NCBI GenBank assembly: GCA_002894665.1 | Contig: NCRB01000018.1 | Coordinates: 1-49,983 of the forward strand | Direction of reading: 5' to 3' | Source of the DNA: Salinivenus iranica | Lineage (GTDB): Bacteria > Bacteroidota > Rhodothermia > Rhodothermales > Salinibacteraceae | Length of the DNA stretch: 49,983 bases | Shown here: one piece after another, positions 42,657 to 49,983 of the stretch | Position numbering within the stretch: the first letter of the stretch is position 1 | Layout of the letters: every line of letters starts with the position of its first letter | The notes under the pieces: generated by a model | Seen by the model: the letters and a program-made list of their open reading frames with translations, nothing else | Told to the model about the DNA's origin: nothing | Databases searched by the model: none | Position numbers and translations under genes: made by a program

Positions 42657-44204
42657 ATGAGTAGTTATCAAACTACACTCAGAAGACTTTCGGCACTCGG
42701 TGCCATCTTGCTTTTCGCCGTGTCATTTACGGCCTGCGATTCCTTTGTCTCGAACGTAGACCAGCCCAAAGACGCTGCCGGGAGCGAGCAGTTTAGCGAT
42801 CCTGCAGAAGCTGAATTTCTCATTACTGGAGTTCAGGCTCAGTGGGCGGACACCCACTCGGAGGTGACGGTGTTGGCCGATGGACTGTCCGACGAGTTCC
42901 GCTTTGGCATCAACGGGGATGCGACCTTCCCGACGTTTGCCCAACTTGATGCGGGTCTCATTGCGGACGACAACAACAGCATTACAGGAGCCCTGAATGA
43001 CCTTCAGGAGTACCGGTACCTGGCAGACGACCTGCTCCGGCGTGTTGAGGAGGATGAGGAGTTTGACCTCTCCGATCCTTCTGCCTCGGCCTCTGAAGAG
43101 GAGGTCCGTCTTGCGGCCAATCTGCATGGAGCAAATGCCCGGTTCTACCTCGCCACGTACTTCGGTCACCCGGACGATCCGCGCCGCGGAGGGGCGACGA
43201 TCGACACGTCCGAATTCATCCCGTCCCCCCAGCTCTACCAGCAGGCAGAGGACAAATACGCGAATGCGTTGGCACAGGCTGAGGCCTTGGATGATAGCGA
43301 GCAGCGCCAACAGGAGATTCAGTCGGCGCGGGCCCGCGCGGCGCTCTACGCTGGCACCCATGATTTTGAAGACTCCGGTGGGTTTCAGGGGGATGAAGCC
43401 CTGCAGGCCGCTGCACAGTACGCGCAGGAAGGCCTCGACAAGGGGGATTCCTGGGATGTGGCCTACGACCTGAATACTCCCAATAACTACCATACGGATG
43501 CGGGAGTTGGCCGCCTGCAGCTCGCCGTACAGGACGGAAACCTCAACCAGCTTGCCACGCGCTCCCCGAATCCGTCGCAGAGTTATCGCGTAGCGGATGA
43601 GAGCACCGGCGACCTGGAGGCGCGGAGCCACATTGAGACGGTGGCCAACAACCCGGCTGAATTAAGTCGGATTCCGCTCACAATTATCAACCCAGGGGGG
43701 ACAACCTTGGGAGGGTTTGGGGCGCTTCCGCCCAATCTGCAGAACCTGGATTTGGGAGACGGTGCCTTCTCTGCCGTTTACGATGCTTTTGAGCTCAACG
43801 GTGAGCCGAATGTAGTTCCCGGGTCGGGCGGCGAGTCCGCGTTTATCGAGTGGGGCCAGGGGAAGTGGGAGGAGCGAACGAGCATGTCGTTCATCAGCTG
43901 GCAGGAGCTCTTCCTCATCCGCGCCGAACTCGAGTTGCGGGGGTATGATGCTGGGAGTGAGTCGGCCCTCGAACTTGTGAATGAGGTTCGGGACAGCTAT
44001 GGCCTCAGCGACCTCAACAGCATTGACCTTGAACGTCTCGCGGTTGAGCGCGACCGTACGCTGTTTGCGACTGGAAATCGTCTGCCGGATCAGCGGCGGA
44101 TGGATGTGGTCGAGTGGCACCTCAAGGATCAGGTGGGCGGTCAACAGACCGCTCAGTGGCTGCAGCTTACGCAGGCTGAAACCGAGCCGAACCCGAACTT
44201 CTAG
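42657..44204 (+). CDS. SusD/RagB-family outer-membrane lipoprotein (copy 2)
   Basis: 515 aa. Lipobox FTAC (Cys27) after a hydrophobic signal. SusD features: SLIT-like ADGLSDEF segment, LAANLHGANARFYLATYFG, SFISWQELFLIRAELELRG, ALELVNEVRDSYGL, and a late LAVERDRTLFATGNRLPDQRRMD that replaces the usual RR.ELAFEG motif. This is the divergent SusD branch with a long N-terminal TPR part. Surface receptor for SusC copy 2. Terminator 32 nt after the stop. Confidence 0.9.
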   Translation: MSSYQTTLRRLSALGAILLFAVSFTACDSFVSNVDQPKDAAGSEQFSDPAEAEFLITGVQAQWADTHSEVTVLADGLSDEFRFGINGDATFPTFAQLDAGLIADDNNSITGALNDLQEYRYLADDLLRRVEEDEEFDLSDPSASASEEEVRLAANLHGANARFYLATYFGHPDDPRRGGATIDTSEFIPSPQLYQQAEDKYANALAQAEALDDSEQRQQEIQSARARAALYAGTHDFEDSGGFQGDEALQAAAQYAQEGLDKGDSWDVAYDLNTPNNYHTDAGVGRLQLAVQDGNLNQLATRSPNPSQSYRVADESTGDLEARSHIETVANNPAELSRIPLTIINPGGTTLGGFGALPPNLQNLDLGDGAFSAVYDAFELNGEPNVVPGSGGESAFIEWGQGKWEERTSMSFISWQELFLIRAELELRGYDAGSESALELVNEVRDSYGLSDLNSIDLERLAVERDRTLFATGNRLPDQRRMDVVEWHLKDQVGGQQTAQWLQLTQAETEPNPNF

Positions 44205-44235
44205 TGGTTCGGTTGGGTCATTCTACCGGTGATTG

Positions 44236-44274
44236 CAGGGTTGTCCCCGAACCTTCGGGGGCAACCCTGTTTTT
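44236..44274 (+). terminator. Rho-independent terminator of second susCD operon
   Basis: CAGGGTTGTCCCC...GGGGGCAACCCTG stem (44236-44248 with 44257-44269; one G-U), loop GAACCTTC, then five T residues. Confidence 0.9.
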
Positions 44275-44374
44275 ATGGAGGGTAGCTTTGTTCGTGGCTA
44301 TTGGAAGTCTACTGGGCCTTCAGGCTCATTTGAGGGGCGAACACGAAACGTAGTTGCATAACGCAAACAGCTGT

Positions 44375-44839
44375 ATGGACACCTATCTTGCACGATACTT
44401 CTTCTTCCTACTTGTATTTGGCGCGCTTCTGGGTGGGGGGTGTGATTTTGGGAATGGGGCGGAAAATCAAGCCCGTGACCGCCTGGAACGCGCACGAGAG
44501 CAGTGGCAGGAACAGGACATTCAAGACTATCGGTTTGTGTATCGTCAGCAACGTGGAGAGATCATCGTCGATACCGCCGAGGTTTTCGTCCGGGGTGGGC
44601 AGGTCGACTCTATTCATACGGAACCGGAGGTTTCGGAAGATGAACTGCTTGTAGGGACGATTGAATCGTTCTTTGACCTTATTGAGGCTCGAATTGGGGA
44701 GGACGAGAGCCAGTTTGGGGCAAACTTCGACCAGGAGAAAGGATTTCCGATCGAATATAATGCTGGTTTTCAGGGGGATCGACGAAACCAGGACATCATT
44801 ACCGTTTCGGTCGAGGCTCAGGATGGGGGGAGTTCATGA
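44375..44839 (+). CDS. Small lipoprotein, DUF6174-like
   Basis: 154 aa from the ATG at 44375 (a TTG seven codons earlier is less likely). Signal with lipobox-like LLGGGC (Cys22). The mature part has ARDRLERAREQWQEQDIQDYRFVYRQQ and a later FFDLIEARI, which resemble the DUF6174 pattern (a W..... DY.F.Y motif). Function unknown. It overlaps the next gene by ATGA, so translation is coupled. Base composition is like the susCD genes, lower in GC than what follows. Confidence 0.66.
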   Translation: MDTYLARYFFFLLVFGALLGGGCDFGNGAENQARDRLERAREQWQEQDIQDYRFVYRQQRGEIIVDTAEVFVRGGQVDSIHTEPEVSEDELLVGTIESFFDLIEARIGEDESQFGANFDQEKGFPIEYNAGFQGDRRNQDIITVSVEAQDGGSS

Positions 44840-45183
44840 TGAGCCGTGAGGAACCGGAAGCTTCAGACTCTTTCTATGAACGCGTCTGGGAGGTCGTGGC
44901 GGAGATTCCGCGCGGCCGGGTGACCACCTACGGCGACATTGCGGAGTACCTGGGCCGGCGCGGGGCGGCCCGCACGGTCGGGTGGGCCCTGAACGAAGCC
45001 GCGGGAAGCGACCTACCGTGTCACCGCGTGGTGAACCGGAACGGTATGCTGACGGGCAAGAAGTACTTTGAGACCCCGCACGTCATGGAGGAGCGGCTTC
45101 GCAGCGAGGGTGTCGCGTTTGCGGCAGAGAACCGGGTGGATTTGGAGGCGCACCGGTGGGTCCCGTCCGAGGAGCTTTCGTAG
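44836..45183 (+). CDS. MGMT-family alkylguanine-DNA alkyltransferase (active-site domain only)
   Basis: 115 aa. Single C-terminal-type domain with FYERVWEVVAEIPRGRVTTYGDIAEYLG and the acceptor motif LPCHRVVNRNG (PCHR present, so not a PWHR alkyltransferase-like protein). It lacks the N-terminal domain of Ogt/Ada. Repairs O6-alkylguanine by transfer to the cysteine, or may act in a sensing role as short forms sometimes do. ATG at 44836 or 44839. Coupled to the preceding lipoprotein through ATGA, although the two have no obvious functional link. Confidence 0.88.
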   Translation: MMSREEPEASDSFYERVWEVVAEIPRGRVTTYGDIAEYLGRRGAARTVGWALNEAAGSDLPCHRVVNRNGMLTGKKYFETPHVMEERLRSEGVAFAAENRVDLEAHRWVPSEELS

Positions 45184-45279
45184 CAGGGGCATTCCTGGGG
45201 AGACAGATCCGTGTTGGGGATGACGCTCGTGCTTTGTACCTTCGTTGGGCGTTTGTCCCGATGGTTTTTCCCGTGATGC

Positions 45280-47988
45280 ATGACAGTTCCGGTCCGCTCC
45301 CTCGCCCTCTTTTTGTTCTGTTGCCTGCTCGGCCCCGGGTTAATTGCCGCGCAGCCCGTGTACGAGCGGGCGTCCTTTGCGATCACCGACACCAGTGTGG
45401 TGCAGGGCGATTTTCGTGCCGTGGCGCCCTCGCGCACGAGGATCACGTCGAACTATCAACGGGAGACGACCCGGATCAACTTCAAGTTTAGTCTGAACCG
45501 CCGCGACAACGAGCGCCGGTCCGGGGACGACCGTCGCCTCCGCGTCGATCCCGCGGGGGGCATCTACCAGACGCCGGTGTACGTTTTTGGTGGACGGCAA
45601 GACGAGGCCTTTCCGGAGCCCACAACGGTCCGACGGCGCGGGGCGGGCGACTCGGTTGAGGTTGTCTTTCGCGTGGACCTCCGCCCGGTCCTGCGCAGCT
45701 TCCGCGAAACTGGCCGCTACACGCCGCCGCAGGGCGATCCGATTGCCGAAGGGGACTTTGAGGGCGTCTGGATTCTGGGCGATACCGGCCCGCTCTCCTG
45801 GAGCACCGACGCCCTGCCGGACGATGGGCCGCTCCGCCTCACCGACCCGGACGAGGACGGGGTGTACCGCACCACGATTGCGTTTGCCAAGCGCGATCTG
45901 CGGCCCCTCAACGAGGCGGGGCGGGCCGTGTGGTCGCTCTCCGCCGACGTGTCGGACTACCCCACGTACCGCTCGGATCAGCGGCTGGTGGATGCCCTCT
46001 ACAATCTGTCGCTGGAAGAGCTGCAGCAGAACATCCGCGACGACGGGACGCTCATGGCGGGGGCGAAGTGGACCGGCGTGTGGACGCGCGACATCAGCTA
46101 CAGCATTCTCCTGAGCCTGGCCCTGCTGGAGCCCGAGGCGGCCAAGAGGAGCCTCCGGCAGAAGGTCACCGACGACGGACGCATTATTCAGGACACCGGC
46201 ACGGGCGGCTCCTGGCCCGTGTCTACGGACCGCATGACGTGGGCCCTGGCCGCGTGGGAGGTGTACCTGACGACCGGCGACCAGGAATGGCTCCGCGACA
46301 GCTACGACATCATCCGCCGCTCCGCCGAAGCGGACCTGCGGACCGCGTTCGACTCGACGCGCGGCCTCTTCCATGGCGAGACGTCCTTCATGGATTGGCG
46401 GGAGCAGTCGTACCCCGACTGGATGGAGCCGGTGGACATTTACCAGTCGCAGGGGCTGAGCACCAATGTGGTCCACTACCGCACCTACCGCATCCTGGAG
46501 AACATGGCGGAGGCCTTGGGAGAGCCGTCCGATCCGTGGGCCCGCGTCGCGGATACGGTGAAAGAGGGGGTCAACGAGCACCTGTGGCGGGAGGGGGACG
46601 GGCACTATAGCGCGTACCGGTACGGGCGGACGTTCTCCGCCTCTACGCCGCGGGCCGAGGCGCTGGGGAGTGCCCTCGCGATCCTGTCCGGCATTGCGGA
46701 CGGGCCGCGGGCGCAGCGCGTGGCGGAGAACCAGCCGGTCGTCGACTTTGGCGCCCCCAGCATTTGGCCGTACATCCCGGGCATCCCGCCGTACCACAAC
46801 GCAGGCATCTGGCCGTTTGTGGGGGCGTACTGGACCTGGGCCTCGGCCGAGGCGGAGAACACGCCCGGCGTGGAGCACGGCCTGGCCTCGCTCTACCGGG
46901 CCGCGGGGCTCTTTCTCACCAACAAGGAAAACATGGTGGCCCAGACGGGGCACTTCGAGGGCACGGAGATTAATTCGGATCGACAGCTCTGGAGCGTGGC
47001 GGGCAATCTGGCGATGGTGTATCGCGTGTTCTACGGCATGCGGTTTACGCCGGAGGGGCTGCGCTTCCGCCCGTTCGTGCCGGAGGGCTACGCCGGCACG
47101 CACACGCTGGAAGGCGTTTCGTACCGCGACGCGACGCTCGATATTGCCCTGCGCGGGTACGGGAATCGGGTGGTGCAGGTCACCCTCGACGGCGAGCCGC
47201 TGGACGAGCCCATGCTCCCGGCGGACCTGGAGGGCGCCCACGACGTGCGCCTGATCCTGAACGGTCAGGTGCCGGAGGGCACGCACCGGACGGTGGCGAA
47301 TCGGTACACCCCCGCCACGCCCCAGGTCCGACGGGAAAATGACGCCCTGCAGTGGGACGACATCGACGGGGCGCTCGCCTACCGCGTGTACCAGAACGGG
47401 GAGCCGGTCGACACCACGGGCCAACGTCGCTATTCGGTGGAGCCAGGGGCCACGCTATCGGAGTACCAGGTCGAGGCGGTCGGCTCCCGAGGGCAGGTCT
47501 CGTTCCGGAGCGAGCCGGTGCGCGTCGTGGCGGACTCGGCGGTCCGGACGGCCCAGCCGCCCGGTGCGCAAGCGACTGAGCATGCGGGCTACACGGGCGA
47601 CGGCTACCTGCCCCTCACCCGCGAGACGAATCGCACCGTGGAACTGGAGGTGAGGGCGCCCGCCACGGGACGCTATGCGCTTGCGTTCCGGTACGCCAAT
47701 GGGCACGGCCCGATCAATACCGACAACAAGGCGGCCATCCGGTCGGTGCGGGTCGATGGGGAGCGGGTGGGGGCCGCGGTCTTTCCCCAGCGGGGCGACG
47801 GGGCCTGGACCGACTGGGGATACACGAACACCCTCCGGGTTCGGCTGGGCGAAGGGACCCACACGGTCACCGTGGCCTTCACAGAAAGCGACGAAAACAT
47901 GAATGGAACGGTAAATGCCGCGCACCTCGATCACCTGCGCCTGACGCCCCTGCCGCCCGCGCCGGCCGAGGCGTCCAGGTCCGAATGA
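45280..47988 (+). CDS. Secreted six-hairpin (alpha/alpha)6 glycoside hydrolase with FN3-like and CBM6/35-like modules
   Basis: 902 aa. Signal peptide about 1-24. N-terminal beta-region (about 40-230), then an (alpha/alpha)6 catalytic domain with GVWTRDISYS (W268-T269-R270-D271), GSWPVSTDRMTWALAAWE, PPYHNAGIWPFVGAYW and GHFEGTEINSDRQLW (E560). This is the pattern of MGH1/GH78/GH63-like hydrolases; exact family and sugar are not decidable by eye. A C-terminal FN3-like stretch (about 675-750) and a CBM6/CBM35-like module (about 765-895, ending HLDHLRLTPL) follow. Periplasmic or extracellular glycan cleavage, plausibly feeding the second SusCD pair. Base composition is GC-rich like the housekeeping genes, unlike susCD. 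Confidence 0.8.
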   Translation: MTVPVRSLALFLFCCLLGPGLIAAQPVYERASFAITDTSVVQGDFRAVAPSRTRITSNYQRETTRINFKFSLNRRDNERRSGDDRRLRVDPAGGIYQTPVYVFGGRQDEAFPEPTTVRRRGAGDSVEVVFRVDLRPVLRSFRETGRYTPPQGDPIAEGDFEGVWILGDTGPLSWSTDALPDDGPLRLTDPDEDGVYRTTIAFAKRDLRPLNEAGRAVWSLSADVSDYPTYRSDQRLVDALYNLSLEELQQNIRDDGTLMAGAKWTGVWTRDISYSILLSLALLEPEAAKRSLRQKVTDDGRIIQDTGTGGSWPVSTDRMTWALAAWEVYLTTGDQEWLRDSYDIIRRSAEADLRTAFDSTRGLFHGETSFMDWREQSYPDWMEPVDIYQSQGLSTNVVHYRTYRILENMAEALGEPSDPWARVADTVKEGVNEHLWREGDGHYSAYRYGRTFSASTPRAEALGSALAILSGIADGPRAQRVAENQPVVDFGAPSIWPYIPGIPPYHNAGIWPFVGAYWTWASAEAENTPGVEHGLASLYRAAGLFLTNKENMVAQTGHFEGTEINSDRQLWSVAGNLAMVYRVFYGMRFTPEGLRFRPFVPEGYAGTHTLEGVSYRDATLDIALRGYGNRVVQVTLDGEPLDEPMLPADLEGAHDVRLILNGQVPEGTHRTVANRYTPATPQVRRENDALQWDDIDGALAYRVYQNGEPVDTTGQRRYSVEPGATLSEYQVEAVGSRGQVSFRSEPVRVVADSAVRTAQPPGAQATEHAGYTGDGYLPLTRETNRTVELEVRAPATGRYALAFRYANGHGPINTDNKAAIRSVRVDGERVGAAVFPQRGDGAWTDWGYTNTLRVRLGEGTHTVTVAFTESDENMNGTVNAAHLDHLRLTPLPPAPAEASRSE

Positions 47989-48135
47989 GGGCTGCTCTGC
48001 CGCCCGGCATGCGGGGGCCGCAAAGACCGCGTGGATTCGCCGGAACGAGCCCGGAGTGGGCGTGGCGGGCAAACGAATGCTGCGTGCTCCTGTACAACCG
48101 CTGATTTCTATTCTCTCGCGCCTTCGTCCTTGTTC

Positions 48136-48807
48136 ATGAACACCGTCGCCTCGCTCTGGCCGGATCTCGGACGATTCTGGACCGTGGCGAATGCCCTGAG
48201 CCTCACCCGGCTCGTCGTGGTCGTCCCGCTTGCCGTTCTTCTCTGGCAGGATGGGCCCCTGGAATGGCTCCTGGGCCTTGCCCTGGTGGCCATCGTGACC
48301 GACTGGGTCGACGGGCGCGTGGCGCGCTGGACCCGCACCGTCTCCGAGTGGGGCAAAGTCATCGATCCCGTAGCCGACAAGGTGGCGGCCGTGCTCACGG
48401 TGTCGGTGCTCGCCTTCCGACCGGCCGAGCCTCAGCTGCCCCTCTGGTTTTTTGGGCTGGTGCTCGGGCGCGATGCGCTCATCCTGGCCGGCGGGGTCCT
48501 CATCGCGCGTCGCTCCGGCAAAATTCTGATGAGCGCCTGGGCCGGAAAGGCCGCCACTCTCTGGCTGGCCCTCACGGTGCTGAGCATCATCCTGAAGGCC
48601 GATCCGCCCATCCTGAACGTCTGCCTCTGGATGGCGACGGGCCTGTTCGTGTTCTCGTTCGGGCTCTACGTGGTGCGGTACGTGCGGGCCGTTCGGTCGC
48701 CCTCGGCGGGGACCGGGCCGGACGCGCCGGCGTCCGACGACGCTGTGGGGCAGCCGTCGCCCCCGAGCGCAGATCGCTCGACGGCACTGGAGGCGTCGCG
48801 CCCCTGA
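48136..48807 (+). CDS. CDP-alcohol phosphatidyltransferase (PgsA-like)
   Basis: 223 aa. The family signature D-x2-DG-x2-AR-x8-G-x3-D-x3-D is complete in DWVDGRVARWTRTVSEWGK followed by VIDPVADK. Six predicted TM helices. Likely phosphatidylglycerophosphate synthase (CDP-diacylglycerol + glycerol-3-phosphate) in the inner membrane, but related alcohols cannot be excluded. The ATG at 48136 is the family-consistent start. The polar C-terminal tail (about 190-223) is an extra. ftsY starts 61 bp after. Confidence 0.87.
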   Translation: MNTVASLWPDLGRFWTVANALSLTRLVVVVPLAVLLWQDGPLEWLLGLALVAIVTDWVDGRVARWTRTVSEWGKVIDPVADKVAAVLTVSVLAFRPAEPQLPLWFFGLVLGRDALILAGGVLIARRSGKILMSAWAGKAATLWLALTVLSIILKADPPILNVCLWMATGLFVFSFGLYVVRYVRAVRSPSAGTGPDAPASDDAVGQPSPPSADRSTALEASRP

Positions 48808-48868
48808 CGGGGCCGGAGGGGGCGATGGGTTCCTTTCGTTTTGTTTTCCACGCTGACCGCTGATCCGT

Positions 48869-49843
48869 ATGGGTTTTCTCGACCGATTTACCAACAGCAA
48901 CGACGAAGAGGAGCAGGAGAAGCTCGAAGAGGGCCTCGAAAAGACCCGAACGAGCTTTTTCGGGAAGATTGACCGCATGGTCCGCGGCAAAGACACCGTG
49001 GACGCGGAGGTCCTCGACAAGCTGGAGGAGATCCTCGTGACGAGTGACGTGGGGGTGGACACGACCCTCGACATCATCGATCACGTGGAGGCCCGCGTCT
49101 CGGAGGACCAGTATGTGTCCACGCAGGAGCTGAATGCCCTCATTCGCGACGAGATCGCGAAGCTGATGCTGGAGAGGGGAGAGGAGCGCCCGGCCGATTT
49201 CGACGCGCCCCTGCCCAACAAGCCGCACGTGATCATGGTCGTCGGCGTGAATGGCGTGGGGAAGACCACAACCATCGGCAAAATGGCGTACCGGTACCGG
49301 CAGGCCGGCAAGAGCGTGATCCTGGGAGCGGCGGACACCTTTCGGGCGGCGGCGATCGAGCAGCTCGAAATCTGGGCCGACCGGGCCGGGGTGCCCATCA
49401 TTAAGCAGAAGCACGGCTCCGACCCCGCCGCGGTGGCCTACGACACCATCGAGGCCGCCCAGGCCCGCGACGCGGACGTGGTGCTCATCGACACCGCCGG
49501 GCGGTTGCACACCAAGGGCGGGCTCATGGACGAGCTTGCCAAGATGAAGCGCGTGATGCAGAAGCGCACCGACAGCGCCCCGCACGAGGTGCTGCTGGTG
49601 CTCGATGCTTCCACCGGACAGAACGCCCTGCGCCAGGCCGAGGAGTTTATCGAGAGCGTGGACGTGACGGGGCTTGCCCTCACGAAGCTCGACGGCACCG
49701 CCAAGGGGGGCGTTGTGATTGGCGTGTCTCACCAGTTCGGCGTGCCGGTGAAATACATCGGGGTCGGCGAAGAGATTGACGACCTGCAGGTGTTCGACCG
49801 GAAGGGGTTCGTGGAGGGCCTGTTCAAAGGAGTTGAAGGCTGA
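48869..49843 (+). CDS. ftsY: Signal recognition particle receptor FtsY
   Basis: 324 aa. SRP-type GTPase docking Ffh-ribosome complexes to the membrane. A short acidic A-region (NDEEEQEKLEEG), helical N domain to about 105, G domain with GVNGVGKTT (126-134), DTFRAAAIEQL (156-166), DTAGR (208-212) and TKLDGTAKGG (272-281), and the closing GEEIDDLQVFD. No long N-terminal acidic domain, as in many Bacteroidota. Complete within the window. Confidence 0.96.
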   Translation: MGFLDRFTNSNDEEEQEKLEEGLEKTRTSFFGKIDRMVRGKDTVDAEVLDKLEEILVTSDVGVDTTLDIIDHVEARVSEDQYVSTQELNALIRDEIAKLMLERGEERPADFDAPLPNKPHVIMVVGVNGVGKTTTIGKMAYRYRQAGKSVILGAADTFRAAAIEQLEIWADRAGVPIIKQKHGSDPAAVAYDTIEAAQARDADVVLIDTAGRLHTKGGLMDELAKMKRVMQKRTDSAPHEVLLVLDASTGQNALRQAEEFIESVDVTGLALTKLDGTAKGGVVIGVSHQFGVPVKYIGVGEEIDDLQVFDRKGFVEGLFKGVEG

Positions 49844-49868
49844 TACGTTGAAAGTTGAACGTTTCCGG
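49841..49868 (+). repeat. Stuttered GTTGAA word element at the ftsY stop
   Basis: TGATACGTTGAAAGTTGAACG begins with the ftsY stop codon and matches the series TGATGCGTTGACGGTTG... that begins at the VWA stop (26309). The rest of the 140-nt tail to the window end holds only a GCAATC/GATTGC pair and no gene. Confidence 0.5.
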
Positions 49869-49983
49869 AGTCGAGCCCATCACGCCCTAAGTGCAATCAA
49901 TCTTCAGTTTGTGGATTGCGCAATGGGTCTTCGGATCCTCCGACCTCTTCGTTCGTCGAGAGCGGGGGCGGAAACAGGCCGTT

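Noticed and set aside
49965..49983. Right end (GCGGAAACAGGCCGTT) resembles the left end (GCGGAACAGGCCGATT)
   Set aside because: Only about 15 nt with indels; too short to claim circularity or terminal redundancy, though worth noting if this is a complete contig.

Overview
The window reads as a chromosomal segment of an extremely halophilic member of the Rhodothermota/Bacteroidota, most likely Salinibacter or a close relative. This is inferred from high GC, strongly acidic proteins (Asp/Glu-rich tails and loops), SusC/SusD outer-membrane pairs, and few Shine-Dalgarno-like sequences before starts. I count 34 protein genes and no rRNA, tRNA, CRISPR array, transposase or prophage.

Layout. 1-157 is a near-perfect 64-bp inverted repeat at the window edge. 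137-1716 (minus) has a CysQ/HAL2-type phosphatase and an orphan HsdR-N nuclease-like protein. 1791-6376 (minus) is an export-type ABC operon: LolD-like ATPase, FtsX-type permease, CrtC/AttH-like lipocalin. 6633-12306 (plus) holds an ABC ATPase, an ABC-2 permease fused to an M1 metallopeptidase, and a secreted DUF4097-like repeat protein with an 18-residue His-Glu-Gly ladder. 12384-13784 is a carotenoid cleavage oxygenase. 13819-16065 (minus) is a fused E1 alpha/beta 2-oxoacid dehydrogenase. 16325-18604 (minus) is a PhoB-like regulator and its sensor kinase. 18760-19929 is alanine racemase (minus), followed by a dipeptidyl peptidase IV and D-Ala-D-Ala ligase (plus). 23911-28680 (plus) holds a TPR protein, a VWA protein, RsmA and MgtE. 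28677-31416 (minus) is a ccmBCDE cluster plus a DUF1499 lipoprotein; its CcmE has Cys in place of the heme-binding His. 31522-32499 is an ADP-ribosylglycohydrolase and 32709-33740 (minus) is MurB.

33741-44204 carries two successive SusC/SusD operons with visibly lower GC. They share a core promoter (TTGACA, 17-nt spacer, TATCTA or TATATA), a roughly 170-nt leader, an identical 83-nt signal-peptide-coding block, a hairpin between susC and susD at conserved distance, and a strong terminator after susD. 44375-47988 adds a DUF6174-like lipoprotein, an MGMT-type alkyltransferase and a secreted six-hairpin glycoside hydrolase that plausibly works with the second SusCD pair. 48136-49843 has a CDP-alcohol phosphatidyltransferase and FtsY.

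Functional themes are the cell envelope (Alr, Ddl, MurB, lipocalin exporter, phospholipid synthesis, FtsY), nutrient uptake (SusCD, DPP-IV, M1 peptidase, glycosidase) and cytochrome c maturation. The most interesting items are the shared leader/signal-peptide cassette of the two susC genes, the conserved susC-susD hairpins, the His/Glu ladder protein beside the ABC-M1 fusion, the Cys-type CcmE, and the long terminal inverted repeat.
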